This document shows positions 39,167 through 47,691 of a DNA stretch of 64,000 nucleotides, piece by piece; the first letter of the stretch is position 1; every line of letters starts with the position of its first letter. Source of the DNA: Sorangium aterium (lineage in GTDB: Bacteria; Myxococcota_A; Polyangia; Polyangiales; Polyangiaceae); the NCBI RefSeq assembly GCF_028368935.1, contig NZ_JAQNDK010000001.1:3906001-3970000 (forward strand), given 5' to 3'. Below the pieces are notes generated by a model. The model saw only the letters and a list, made by a program, of their open reading frames with translations. It was not told the origin of the DNA and searched no databases. The position numbers were made by a program, and so were the translations under genes.

Positions 39167-40261
39167 GTGGAAGAAAGCGCGGCCCCTTCCCGGCGCACGG
39201 AACACCTCTGCTCGTCCGGCGGCGGGATGACGCGCGTCGTCTGGGTCGAGGACGACAGCGAGGTGCGGCTCATCGGCGCCTCGGAGCGCTGGGCGCGCGC
39301 GATGGAGCAGCTGCGCCGGCTGGCGGAGCACGAGCGCGCGCCGCTGCTCATCACGGGCGAGCCTGGCACGGGCAAGGAGCTCTGCGCGCGGCTGCTTCAC
39401 GCGGCGAGCCCGCGCGCGGGCGGTCCCTTCGTCGCGGTGAGCGCGGCGCGGCTGCCGGCCGAGCGCCTCCGGGAGGAGCTCTTCGGCGTGGCGGCCGGGG
39501 CCGACGGGCGGCCCGCTGCGCGCCCCGGGCTGCTCGAGCTCGCGCGGGGGGGCACGCTGTTCCTCGACGAGATCGGCGCGCTCCCGCCCGAGCTCCAGCC
39601 GCGGCTCCTGGCCGTCCTCGACGGGGAGCCGCTCTGCCGGATCGGCGGCGGGGAGGCGCTGGTCGCGGACGTGCGGGTCATCGCCGCGACGAGCCAGGAT
39701 CTCGCCGCGCGCGTCCTCGAGCGGTCGTTCCACGAGGCGCTCCACCGGCGCGTCGGCGGGCTCGCGCTCTCGCTCCCCCCGCTGCGCGAGCGCGACGGCG
39801 ACGTGCGCAGGCTGGTCGAGCACTTCCTCCAGCGCCAGAGCGGCGCGACGGGGCTCGCGAGCGCCGGGCTCTCCCCGCGCGCGCTCGCGCAGCTCGAGGC
39901 GTATCCCTGGCCGGGGAACGTCCGCGAGCTGCGGAGCGTCGTCGAGCGCGCGTTCCTCCGGGCGCACGGCGCGCCGCTCGATCTGGAGCACCTGCCGCTG
40001 GAGATCGGCGCGGCGACGCGTCCCTCGGCGCCGCCGCGCTCGGGCCCGCCGGGCGCGCTGCGGCCGTCGCCGCCCGCGCGCGGCAGCGCGTCGCTCGGCG
40101 AGGCCGTGCGCCGCCACATCCTCGCGGTCTACGCGGCCCAGGGCGGCAACGTGACCCACACGGCGAGCGCGCTCGGGATCACGCGGGTCTCCCTCCGCCG
40201 GCACCTGCGCCAGTACCTCGCCGCGGACGCGCGCGACAAGGAGCCGCTGAGCGATCGCTAG
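39167..40261 (+). CDS. Sigma-54-activator-like AAA+ regulator lacking the GAFTGA loop
   Basis: 364 residues from the GTG at 39167, which has GAGGAG seven bases upstream. The AAA+ core has Walker A ITGEPGTGKEL (near 64), Walker B GGTLFLDEIG (near 127), ALHRRVGGLALSLPPLRER and YPWPGNVRELRSVVERA. A Fis-type HTH closes the protein (GGNVTHTASALGITRVSLRRHL). Two features are odd. There is no receiver or sensor domain beyond a 40-residue N-terminus. The GAFTGA motif that contacts sigma-54 is replaced: ELFGVAAGADGRPAARPG stands where ELFGHEKGAFTGA is expected. It therefore probably does not remodel sigma-54 polymerase in the usual way and may act as a sigma-70-type regulator, as TyrR does, or be inactive. 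Confidence 0.83.
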   Translation: MEESAAPSRRTEHLCSSGGGMTRVVWVEDDSEVRLIGASERWARAMEQLRRLAEHERAPLLITGEPGTGKELCARLLHAASPRAGGPFVAVSAARLPAERLREELFGVAAGADGRPAARPGLLELARGGTLFLDEIGALPPELQPRLLAVLDGEPLCRIGGGEALVADVRVIAATSQDLAARVLERSFHEALHRRVGGLALSLPPLRERDGDVRRLVEHFLQRQSGATGLASAGLSPRALAQLEAYPWPGNVRELRSVVERAFLRAHGAPLDLEHLPLEIGAATRPSAPPRSGPPGALRPSPPARGSASLGEAVRRHILAVYAAQGGNVTHTASALGITRVSLRRHLRQYLAADARDKEPLSDR

Positions 40262-40454
40262 GGCCGCGCGCCAGGAATCCCGCCAGAGAAACCGGTCGAT
40301 AGCGACCGGCAGCATCTGCTGGTTGGGCCGCTTGGATGAGAACAGCGTATCTGCGATTGAACGATGCATGCGATGCTGGCGCCGTAGGATGTCGCGATTG
40401 GTGGTATCCGTTCGTGTAACCACGTCGTGACGAGCGCTGAGCCAGGGGCGCAGA

Positions 40455-40820
40455 GTGCCGGGCATGGCAGAAGAGCATTCTCGGGTCCCTCGGGAGGAGT
40501 GGCGGAAACGCGTCGAGCGGTGGCGTGACAGCGGGCTGACGGCGGCCGAATTCGCCGGCGAGCTCGGCATCAACCCGCGCACGCTGATGTACTGGAAGTG
40601 GCTGCTGGCGCGCGACGACAAGGCCTCTACGCCTGCGCTCGAGCGCAGACAGTCGCCGAAGCAGGCGCGCGCGTCGAAGCAGGCCCAGCTGGCTGCCGCG
40701 GTGCCGGTGGCTGGGGATCGCGCCGGCTTGATCGAGATCCAGTCCGCGCCAGCGGACGCGCGGTTCGGCTCGCGAGCTGGGCGCGATGGGGCTCCTCTGA
40801 GTCAGCGCGCGCGCCGGTAG
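40455..40820 (+). CDS. IS66-family accessory protein TnpA, probably degenerate
   Basis: 121 residues with the N-terminal HTH of IS66 TnpA/OrfA: REEWRKRVERWRDSGLTAAEF, GELGINPRTLMYWKWLL. The linker is Lys/Arg/Ala-rich, and the C-terminal part starts as in the family (LIEIQSAPADARF) but then runs into an unrelated sequence (AGRDGAPLSQRARR) and stops early. The usual TnpB and TnpC genes are absent downstream; only scraps follow. GTG at 40455 has AGGGG upstream; ATG at 40464 is an alternative. This looks like the leftover end of an IS66 element and marks the start of a decayed region extending to about 46 kb. Confidence 0.62.
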   Translation: MPGMAEEHSRVPREEWRKRVERWRDSGLTAAEFAGELGINPRTLMYWKWLLARDDKASTPALERRQSPKQARASKQAQLAAAVPVAGDRAGLIEIQSAPADARFGSRAGRDGAPLSQRARR

Positions 40821-40989
40821 TGCAAAGATGTGCAGCTGCAGGGATTCCTGAGTCCCCCCCTACACTAGGTGGGACGTTTTCGGTAGCGGCCCACGGGACA
40901 AGTCGGCTCACGTTCGAGGAGACTTGGGTCTCCTGCGTCGCCAAGGTTGATGTGAGCTTGTCTACCATCAGCGCAACGTCAAACCGGGT

Positions 40990-41104
40990 GCCTGCAGCTG
41001 CAGTGCCAGCGCGTAGGCAAATGCAGCTCTTCGCGGGTGGCCACCTCGACGTCGAACCCTGCGCCCACCACGCAGACGTCGGCTTCGATATTCGTCGCAT
41101 TCAT
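40990..41104 (-). pseudogene. N-terminal scrap of an FAD-dependent oxidoreductase
   Basis: From the ATG at 41104 the minus strand reads MNATNIEADVCVVGAGF, the dinucleotide-binding start (GxGxxG-type) of flavin amine oxidases and related enzymes. The frame is then lost. Another frame a little further on reads AFAYALALQLQAPG, which could be the next helix after an indel. No later part of such an enzyme is present. Confidence 0.35.
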
Positions 41105-41177
41105 CGCGCGAACATACAGGAAGCGCGCAGGTTTGTCCTGGCCCCCCGCCTGCGCGCTCCGAGGATGATGCGCAGGA

Positions 41178-41516
41178 TCAGCCGCCTCCGTGCCCGACCA
41201 CCACGATGGTGTTGTTGGTTCCGGTGTCGACGACGTCGGAGGCGTCGAAGACTTTCGCCGTGCAGGACTGCGAGCCAGGGCCCAGCAAGATGGGCTGCCC
41301 GCTGTAGTTGGCGAAGTTGTTCAGCGTCAGCAGGTCGTTCGTGCAGCGCAGCGGCGTGCCCACGATGATGTTCGGCGCGCCCACGCTGATGCCCAGGGGA
41401 GCGCTGCCCGACAGCACGTTGTGATCGGCCACCAGGCCTTTGCCCATCCGGTGATTTGCCGGATGCTCCCGGCTGCGGACGGGCCAAACGATGCCACTCG
41501 GCGGCGCCTGCGCCAC
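41178..41516 (-). CDS. Possible C-terminal fragment of a secreted protein
   Basis: This minus-strand frame ends ...LGISVGAPNIIVGTPLRCTN, DLLTLNNFANYSGQPILLGPG, SQSCTAKVFDASDVVD and TNNTIVVVGHGGG. Its amino-acid make-up (many N, T, I and two Cys) resembles a secreted beta-rich protein far more than an antisense shadow. The 5' side has no good start (GTG at 41516 is only formal) and reaches stop codons above 41590, so it is likely the tail of a broken gene. No family recognised. Confidence 0.35.
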   Translation of the reverse strand: MAQAPPSGIVWPVRSREHPANHRMGKGLVADHNVLSGSAPLGISVGAPNIIVGTPLRCTNDLLTLNNFANYSGQPILLGPGSQSCTAKVFDASDVVDTGTNNTIVVVGHGGG

Positions 41517-41715
41517 ACCACCTTCGCCGTACTTGCGGGTCGTTCGCCTCCTGCTCCGGGTGCATTCGGAGCCTGACGGGACGTCGGGATCGTCAATTCA
41601 ACGCGAAATGGCTCCGTGGCACGAAAGCTCCATGTGCTCGGCGTGACGGGCAAGCACGGCTCAGGCAACGCTCCGCTCGTACCCGAACGATGGGTGCTGC
41701 CCACCCATCTCTTGG

Positions 41716-43483
41716 TTACGGCGTCGGATCAGCGAAGGATCCTCCGAAGATATCCGAGTTGCCGAAAGTGGGCGGACAGTCGGTGTTGGGCCTCGGCGTG
41801 GGAACCGTGCCTCCGGTGCGCAGCGACTGACGGAAGGCATCTATCGCGGGGCAGTCTGCGGCCTTACGCACGTCGTTCCAGACAGCAACGCCGAAGTCCC
41901 TCGTCGCCGCCGCGTACACGTAGTCGCCCAGAAACTCGGCCACAAGGTCGTTCTGGCTGGAGCCGCGGGGATCGCCTGGATCACCGCGATGCAACTCAGA
42001 AAGCCCTGTCGGCGCGCCTCCCACTCCGATGTCGGCGTGGAGCACCACGCCTACGAGGCTCCGCGAATCTGTCGTGTTGTTACGGAACGGGGTACGGAAC
42101 GCGTTGTAGACGATATAGAGATCTGTTCCATCGGGAGAGAGGGCAGGTGCAGTATAATACCCGCGGTCGCCGGGGCTCTGGATCGTCGTCGGCCCGGACC
42201 AGGTCGCCCCACCATCGGTCGAGTGGCTCGAGCATGACACGCTCATTGTTCAAGCCATCTCGGCCGTCGACCCACGTGTCCACGATCTCGTCCGTGGCGT
42301 CGTCCCCAGTCGGCGCACCGTTCGCGATATCGACATTGGGAGCGCCAGCGAGATCATTGCGTGCGCCTGCGATGCCATCCATGACGCAGCGGCCGATCAC
42401 CGGATCGATAAAGAAGCACGGATCGGTGATACGAAAGAGCTCCCGTGGCCGTGTGAAACTTCTCCCGCCGTCGAACGACTGGACCAGCATGTGCGCGCCG
42501 TGCGGAGGTAAGAATCGGAAGGGTGACTGGAGCTGTTCGTAGAATACATAAACCACGCCGATGCTATCGGTGCGGATGGTGCAGCCGGACTGCCCCCACA
42601 TCGTCGGCGGGACGTTGTGCGCAGGGGTCACTTGCTTCTGCTCCCAGGTATCGCCGCCATCGGTCGAGCGTATCACTGTCAGCGGCGCCGCCGCGCCCTG
42701 TTGACCTCGGAACTGGGCAAAGCAGACGTAGACGTTGCCGAAGAACGGACTGCTCTCGGCATTGTCGGCCCAGATCTGCTCCTTGTCGGCGAACGTCGTT
42801 GAGCTCTGACGCTGCGAAGCGATGACAGGAGGCAGCCAGTTGTTCTGGTCGGCGACTATCTCGGGAGTAAGCTCCGGGTCTCCGTCGATGCGGGACACGG
42901 CGACGGCTTCGAAGCCCCTGAACGCCTGCTCGCCGCGCTCGCCACTGAAGTTGGCGGTCAGATTGGCATAGTACAGACGCGAGCCATTGTCCCACGAGAA
43001 TCCGTTCGGACCTGGGCGAGGACCAAAGGCGACCGCCGGATCGCCGTCGGAGACCAGCCCGTTCTCGAAGTACTTGGGCAGCGTTCCGATTGGCCCGACA
43101 TGCGGTGTACATTTCTCGGGTCCAAGACAATCTCTGGCCGTCCAGCCAGTGTAGGTCGGCTGCGTCCAGGTCTGGCCACGGTCGAAGGAGAAGTAGACCC
43201 CGGAGGAGCCGACCCCCTGGGTGAACGGGCAGGTCGTCGGATCGCCGGCGTTGCACGCCTCCATATCGATATTGTCGTTCGCCCCGGCCGCAACCACGTT
43301 CGGATGGTTGGCATCCACCGCGACTGTCGGTTCATTCTGCTTGTTCTGCGAAAAATGCGAGACCGGGCTGCCGACAGAGACGAGCGTATCACCCCCTTGC
43401 GCGAACGCGGGGGCCGCCAATCCCAGCGTCAGATGCGCGTAGAGCACCACTCCAAGATGGCGGGCTATGCATGGGTGTCGCAT
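41716..43483 (-). pseudogene. Sialidase/BNR-fold secreted protein gene with a frameshift
   Basis: From the ATG at 43483 (AAAGGA upstream) a signal peptide (LTLGLAAPAFAQG) leads into a six-bladed-propeller-like protein with BNR/Asp-box motifs: FSFDRGQTWTQP, STDGGDTWEQK and SFDGGRSFTRP. The frame runs through DGRDGLNNERVML at about 42240 and then goes off into nonsense, stopping at 42080. The protein sense continues one base over: SSHSTDGGATWSGPTTIQSP to a stop at 41716. One extra base near 42230 (CTCGAGC) explains the break. Repaired, it would be about 589 residues. It could be a true pseudogene or a sequencing error. It belongs to the exo-sialidase-like superfamily, with no substrate evident. 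Confidence 0.72.
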
Positions 43484-44078
43484 GACCGATCCTTTCTCTT
43501 TATAAATCGACTGTCGACGTGGACGCGAAGTCGCGTCCGCGACAAGGCGCGCTGAGAAATCCCGCCTCGACGCACCGCTATCGTGGGGTGCGGGACCTAA
43601 GAGCCGCAGATGTAAGGCGCTGCTATAGCGTACGACAATTCAGCGTCAAATTTTTACGCAGAGTCGCCAAATTCACTTCTCGCGCGCCTTCCTACTTTGG
43701 ACAAGGCACGTCCGCGGCGTTGGCGCGAGCCTTTGAACCGGAGGCACCGCTCTGTCGTCCCGGCTGGGGAAGCGAGCATGCCCTCGTCACCGTCGCGGCC
43801 GTTGGAAGAGGAGCTGGGACGATCAGCGCCCGCCCACTGCGCATTCGCGCTCTCTGGCGGTGCCGACAGTGAGGCAGTCCCGGGCGTGGAGCTGCGTACG
43901 TTCGCCCCCGATATCGCCGACTCAGGGAACACCGCACGACCTCCGGCACCCGTCCGTCCGAGCCAATATGAACAGGTCTAGGGAGGCGCATGAGACCCGG
44001 CGACGGATCGGTCACGGCGAGCGCCCCAGGCCCTGGGCTTGACAATTGGGCCCGGGTTTGGGCCCACGCCTTCCGACA
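43484..44078. other. Gene-free region left of the IS110 element
   Basis: About 600 bp with no convincing gene. The first 220 bases are the AT-richest of the area and probably include the promoter of the broken sialidase-like gene. Further on are short motifs shared with the IS flank: a partial AGTGAGGCAGTCCC near 43869, and GCGACGGATCG at 44000-44010, which recurs at the other side of the element. Confidence 0.5.
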
Positions 44079-46086
44079 ATGAGGCAGCCCTGAGGTCAAG
44101 GGCTTGAGCGCTCTCTTTGCGCGGCTGGCGGGCTTCGGCTCGGCAGCGGCGGCGCTCAGCGTCGTCAGTGCAGGTCGCTTCGGCATGGATGTCTCCCTTC
44201 GCCCTGGTCGGGCGTCGTTCCGCTTATGCTTGAGCGCCTCGTCGCGTCCGCAGGAGCGAGCTGTGGCTCGATCGACGATCCGCATTCACAGGCCGGCGGT
44301 CGCCCTGGTGGCCTGGATGCACACGGGGGTCCGAAACGGGACCGTGGAGGCGCATTCTAGGGGACGGCATGTTCGACCCACAGGCCGATCACCCGGAAGG
44401 CGTCCGCGCTCATCCACGTGGCCCTCTTTCACGCTCCCAGCGTGACGCGCTCGTGGCGCACGTTCCCGTCGGGGGAAAGTCAGTGCATCGAGGCCCTCCT
44501 TGAGGTCGAGACCGGCCTCGAGCGAGCCGTTGCCCGAGTGGCGCCGAGTCCCTTGTCGATCGAGCGCTGCCGGCGGCGCGCCTTGACCGAGGCCTCCTTC
44601 ATGCTTTGCGCCTGCTGCTCGATTGACTGTGCTTGCAGCCGCAGGCCCTTGGCCGAAGCGACCGCTGCGCTCTGCGCATCGTAGACCGTGCCGTCGCGCC
44701 ACATGGCCCACAGCACACCCGACAACCGCCGCGCCAGCGCCACGACCGCGACGTGGCGACCCCGGCGCTCGTCGATGGCGTTTGCCCATTGGCGCAGCGG
44801 GTCGTCGCCGCTCTTGTGCCGCAGGATCGTGTGCGCAGCCTGCGTCAGCAGCACGCGCAGATAGGCGTTGCCTTGCTTGGTGATCGCGCCCAGCCGCTGC
44901 TTGTTGCGTCCCCCGGAGGTGTCCTCCGAGGGGACCAAGCCCAGGTAGGAGGCGAGCTGGTGGGCGTGGTGAAAGCGCTTGGCTTCGTCCACCACCGAGA
45001 CGAATGCGGCGGCGATGACCAGCCCCACGCCGGGTGCCGTGGTCAGCCGCACGATCACCGGCTCGTGGGTGCACAGCTGCTCGAGCGCGGCATCGGCCAG
45101 CGCGATCTGAGGGGTGAGCATCTCCAGCGCTGTCACCAGGGGTCCAACGAGCTGGCGAGTCTCGGCCGGCAAGGCTGCCGCGCTCAGCACCGTGAGGAAT
45201 CCCTCGGTGGTGCACCTCGCGAGCTTGTGTCCGCAAGCGCGCAGGATGCCGCGCACGGTGGTGACGTACTGGGCCCGCGTCTCGACCAACGCGCGCCGGA
45301 CAGCCAGCTGGTGGCGAATGGCCCGCCGGTGAGGCGACAGCACGTGAGCGAGTGGAATACCCCCGCGCTCGACGGCGTGCGCTAACGCCTCGGCATCAAG
45401 GCGGTCATTCTTGCGGCCGTGCTGGCCGATGCCGAGCTGACGAGCTCGCGTGGTGTCGACGACCAGCACGTCGTGACCCCAGTTGCGCAGCGTGTCGTGC
45501 ACCGCCCAGGCCTCGCGGCAGGCCTCGATCGCCACCCGGGCCGGCGAGGACGACGGGCCGAGGAGATCCTCGAGCGAATCGAGCGAGCGGACCGTGCGTC
45601 GCAACACCACGGCCCCGCCCGCCACCTCGCAGAAGGAGATCTCATGGACCCCCAGATCCAGCGCTACACTTCGCATGGCTGACCTCTCCTGGGCCCCCGT
45701 CGTCTGCGTCTTCGAACGCGTGGGGGTGCCCGCAGGCAACCCTGCAGGCGAGAGGTCAGCCACATTGCTCGCTGCTCCGAGCGGCTCTTTCTTGCGCGCT
45801 CCTCTCCGGAGCCTGGAGCCCCCGCCGGAGGCCTCCGTCCGCCCATCGCCCGCAGCTTTGTCCGGCTGGAGCGCGCAGGGGGAGTCAAGGGCGGCGGAGC
45901 CGGCGAGCTCCGCTCGCGAACCCTTGACGCCTCCGAGCACTCCAGCACGCTTTGCTGCTGCCGATGGGCCGACCTCCACGGTGCTGCGGGCTGTCTTCGC
46001 AGGCCCCGCCGCGCGAACGCGTCGCGCAGAGGCTCGGGTCGGTGCAGTTGGCATCATGGGTCCAGGCGCCCCGTGGGCTGCCTCAT
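44079..46086 (-). mobile_element. IS110-family insertion sequence
   Basis: A 12-bp inverted repeat, ATGAGGCAGCCC at 44079-44090 and its complement at 46075-46086, brackets about 2.0 kb containing one IS110-type transposase and about 400 bp of non-coding DNA on each side. Subterminal inverted repeats of this size are known for the IS1111 subgroup. IS110 elements carry their guide (bridge) RNA in a non-coding end, so one flank (44091-44479 or 45677-46074) is expected to encode it. No target duplication was found. The exact ends are inferred, not proven. Confidence 0.55.
44480..45676 (-). CDS. IS110-family transposase (DEDD type)
   Basis: 398 residues from the ATG at 45676 (AGGAGAGG upstream); the frame further 5' is non-coding. 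The N-terminal RuvC-like DEDD domain reads MRSVALDLGVHEISFCEV (Asp7), ARVAIEACREAWAVHD (Glu) and GRKNDRLDAEALAHAV (Asp pair). After a coiled-coil linker comes the transposase_20 region: TTAPGVGLVIAAAFVS, HQLASYLGLVPSED, GAITKQGNAYLRVLLTQAAH, with the serine-containing active-site segment. The ending (KARRRQRSIDKGLG) is basic. All key parts are present and the frame is intact, so the enzyme may be functional. These recombinases act with a structured RNA that specifies donor and target sequences. Confidence 0.93.
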   Translation of the reverse strand: MRSVALDLGVHEISFCEVAGGAVVLRRTVRSLDSLEDLLGPSSSPARVAIEACREAWAVHDTLRNWGHDVLVVDTTRARQLGIGQHGRKNDRLDAEALAHAVERGGIPLAHVLSPHRRAIRHQLAVRRALVETRAQYVTTVRGILRACGHKLARCTTEGFLTVLSAAALPAETRQLVGPLVTALEMLTPQIALADAALEQLCTHEPVIVRLTTAPGVGLVIAAAFVSVVDEAKRFHHAHQLASYLGLVPSEDTSGGRNKQRLGAITKQGNAYLRVLLTQAAHTILRHKSGDDPLRQWANAIDERRGRHVAVVALARRLSGVLWAMWRDGTVYDAQSAAVASAKGLRLQAQSIEQQAQSMKEASVKARRRQRSIDKGLGATRATARSRPVSTSRRASMH

Positions 46087-46100
46087 CCCATCTAGGGGCT

Positions 46101-46149
46101 GCGATCCGTCGTCACGCCCCCCTGAAACCCCGGGGTTGCGACGGATCGC
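46101..46149. terminator. Palindromic hairpin beside the IS element
   Basis: GCGATCCGTCG (46101-46111) pairs with CGACGGATCGC (46139-46149), a perfect 11-bp stem. The loop holds a second perfect palindrome, AACCCCGGGGTT (46126-46137). It lies 76-124 bases beyond the stop of the esterase gene on the minus strand, so it may terminate it. Related motifs occur at 44000 and 62609, hinting at a dispersed REP-like family. The IS110 end is only 14 bases away. Confidence 0.5.
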
Positions 46150-46224
46150 GACGGTTCGCCACCGCGGAACAGTCCCGCCAGGAGCCGAACCTGAACGCTC
46201 CACCGCGCGGCGCGCAGGGAGCGC

Positions 46225-47301
46225 TCAGAGACCGAGGGCGCCGATCATCTTCTCGGCGTAGCGCTTGCCCAGGGTGACCTGCGCGTCGTGGCCGAAGTGG
46301 AGGTTCCAGGTGTCGGCAGGATCGATGGCGAGCCCCTCCGCCGAAACGGCGTAGGCCTTGGGGATCAGCCCCGGGAGCTGGTTCACGAGCGAGTTGTGTT
46401 TTGCGCACGACCCCGAATGCAGGAGCTCTCCCGCAAGGAACGGCACGTCACCGATACCGAGATCGGCGCGCAAGTCCGAGACGAGCGTCTTCACCTTGCC
46501 GGGCCACGCGGGATCGCCGCAGTTCGATTCGCCTTGATGGAACAGAATCCCCTCGATCACGCCGCCGATCTCCTGCGCCGCCTTCGCGCGCGACAGGATC
46601 CAGCTGTACTTGCTCCCCCCCGCCTTCATGAACGTCTCCACCTTCTCCCCGCTGATGGCGGACGGGACGAGGCCGACGGTGTCCTGGGCGGGGTAATGAT
46701 CGAGGATCGTCCTGGAGAAGTAGTCGCCGGGCCCGATCGCTCCGTTCCAGCATTCGTGGAGCGGCGGGGCAGCGACGTCCCACGCGCCTTCGACGCGCCC
46801 GGTCGCGGCGCAGGCATCGAAGCCGAGGACCTTGATGCGGGGATTCTCGGTCTTGTCTGCGGCCAGGGCCTTCGGGTACCCGGCCATGTTCGATTGCCCG
46901 AGGAGGAGGAAGACATGAAACACGGGCTCGGCCGATCCTCCGCCGCTGCTCCCGCCGACGCCCGGATCCTCCGCGCCGCCTGCCCCCGGGGTCCCTCCGC
47001 CCACCCCACCTGTGCTCGGCCCCGCGGCCCCTCCGCCCACCCCGCCTGTGCTCGGCCCCGCGGCCTCTCCGCCCACCCCGCCTGTGCTCTGCGCGCTCCC
47101 CTCTGCGGGCCCTCCGCCAGCGAGAGCCCCTGTAGACGCCGAGGACACGACGCTGGAGGGCGCGCCGCCTGCCCCGCCGGTGCCTGCGGGTCCGGGCTCT
47201 TCGACCGGAGCATCTGCTTCACTGCAGGCAAGGAGCCCGATGAGCGAGAACGCGATGCGCGAAGGCGTGAGCCCGAGAGACCATCGAAGTATGCTTTTCA
47301 T
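46225..47301 (-). CDS. SASA-domain (CE6-like) carbohydrate esterase, lipoprotein
   Basis: 358 residues. A lipoprotein signal (RIAFSLIGLLACSEA) is followed by a linker to about residue 125 made of near-identical STGGVGG(G/E)AAGP units, encoded by 36-bp DNA repeats. The catalytic domain is the SASA/GDSL-like esterase of CE6: FLLLGQSNMAGYP with the nucleophile Ser, DTVGLVPSAISGEKV, GILFHQGESNCGD and, at the end, TWNLHFGHDAQ with the catalytic His. It should deacetylate xylan or other acetylated glycans at the cell surface. GGAG lies eight bases before the ATG at 47301. A 52-codon frame overlaps this start by four bases (ATGA). The IS110 copy lies just downstream. Confidence 0.87.
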   Translation of the reverse strand: MKSILRWSLGLTPSRIAFSLIGLLACSEADAPVEEPGPAGTGGAGGAPSSVVSSASTGALAGGGPAEGSAQSTGGVGGEAAGPSTGGVGGGAAGPSTGGVGGGTPGAGGAEDPGVGGSSGGGSAEPVFHVFLLLGQSNMAGYPKALAADKTENPRIKVLGFDACAATGRVEGAWDVAAPPLHECWNGAIGPGDYFSRTILDHYPAQDTVGLVPSAISGEKVETFMKAGGSKYSWILSRAKAAQEIGGVIEGILFHQGESNCGDPAWPGKVKTLVSDLRADLGIGDVPFLAGELLHSGSCAKHNSLVNQLPGLIPKAYAVSAEGLAIDPADTWNLHFGHDAQVTLGKRYAEKMIGALGL

Positions 47302-47456
47302 GAGGACTTCTCCGACAGCTGCCGCTTGCCCACGACGAGTCGAGCTCTCGCGCCCGGCGGGAGTAGGACGCGACCGATGCCCCCACGCCGTTGCTCGCGA
47401 AAGGAGTCGGCGCTGAGCTCGATCCCGATCCCCAGGACGAAGGGCCCGGTGCGCAT
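47298..47456 (-). CDS. Possible 52-residue protein overlapping the esterase start
   Basis: This short frame reads MRTGPFVLGIGIELSADSFR, then EQRRGGIGRVLLPPGARARLVVG and KRQLSEKSS, with strongly G/C-biased third positions typical of real genes here. Its TGA overlaps the esterase ATG (ATGA), as in coupled operons. The frame extends upstream (FVWASFRFALDS) to a stop at about 47502, so it may be either a small gene or the tail of a truncated one. No family recognised; no ribosome-binding site seen. Confidence 0.35.
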   Translation of the reverse strand: MRTGPFVLGIGIELSADSFREQRRGGIGRVLLPPGARARLVVGKRQLSEKSS

Positions 47457-47691
47457 GACGCTATCCAGGGCAAAGCGGAAGGATGCCCAGACAAATGTGA
47501 ACGCTCACATCAGCGGTGTCAACCCGAATCAGCCGGCCGGTGGCCCGCCGCCCGCCTCGACATCACATCGTTATGGCGTCTTATGGCGTCCTGGCGGTTC
47601 AAAAGACCCCACCTTCGGCCAAAGTACTCCATCCCCTCGGCTCCGCGCCGCAAGGCCCAGTTGGCACCAGGCGGCCCGCGCGCCCCTCTCC

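Noticed and set aside
44040-44070. TTGACA followed by a GGGCCC palindrome
   Set aside because: No -10 box at 16-18 bp; the palindrome is ordinary GC-rich sequence near the IS end.
43692-44285. Minus-strand 197-codon frame left of and into the IS110 element
   Set aside because: Crosses the predicted IS boundary, has no domain, and is Arg/Pro/Ala-rich like a shadow frame.
47495-47510. ATGTGAACGCTCACAT, resembling a CRP site
   Set aside because: The spacing between TGTGA and TCACA is four bases, not six, and the site lies within the short frame upstream of the esterase.
47571-47590. Direct repeat TTATGGCGTC x2
   Set aside because: Only two copies of a 10-mer in a gap between genes; too short to interpret.
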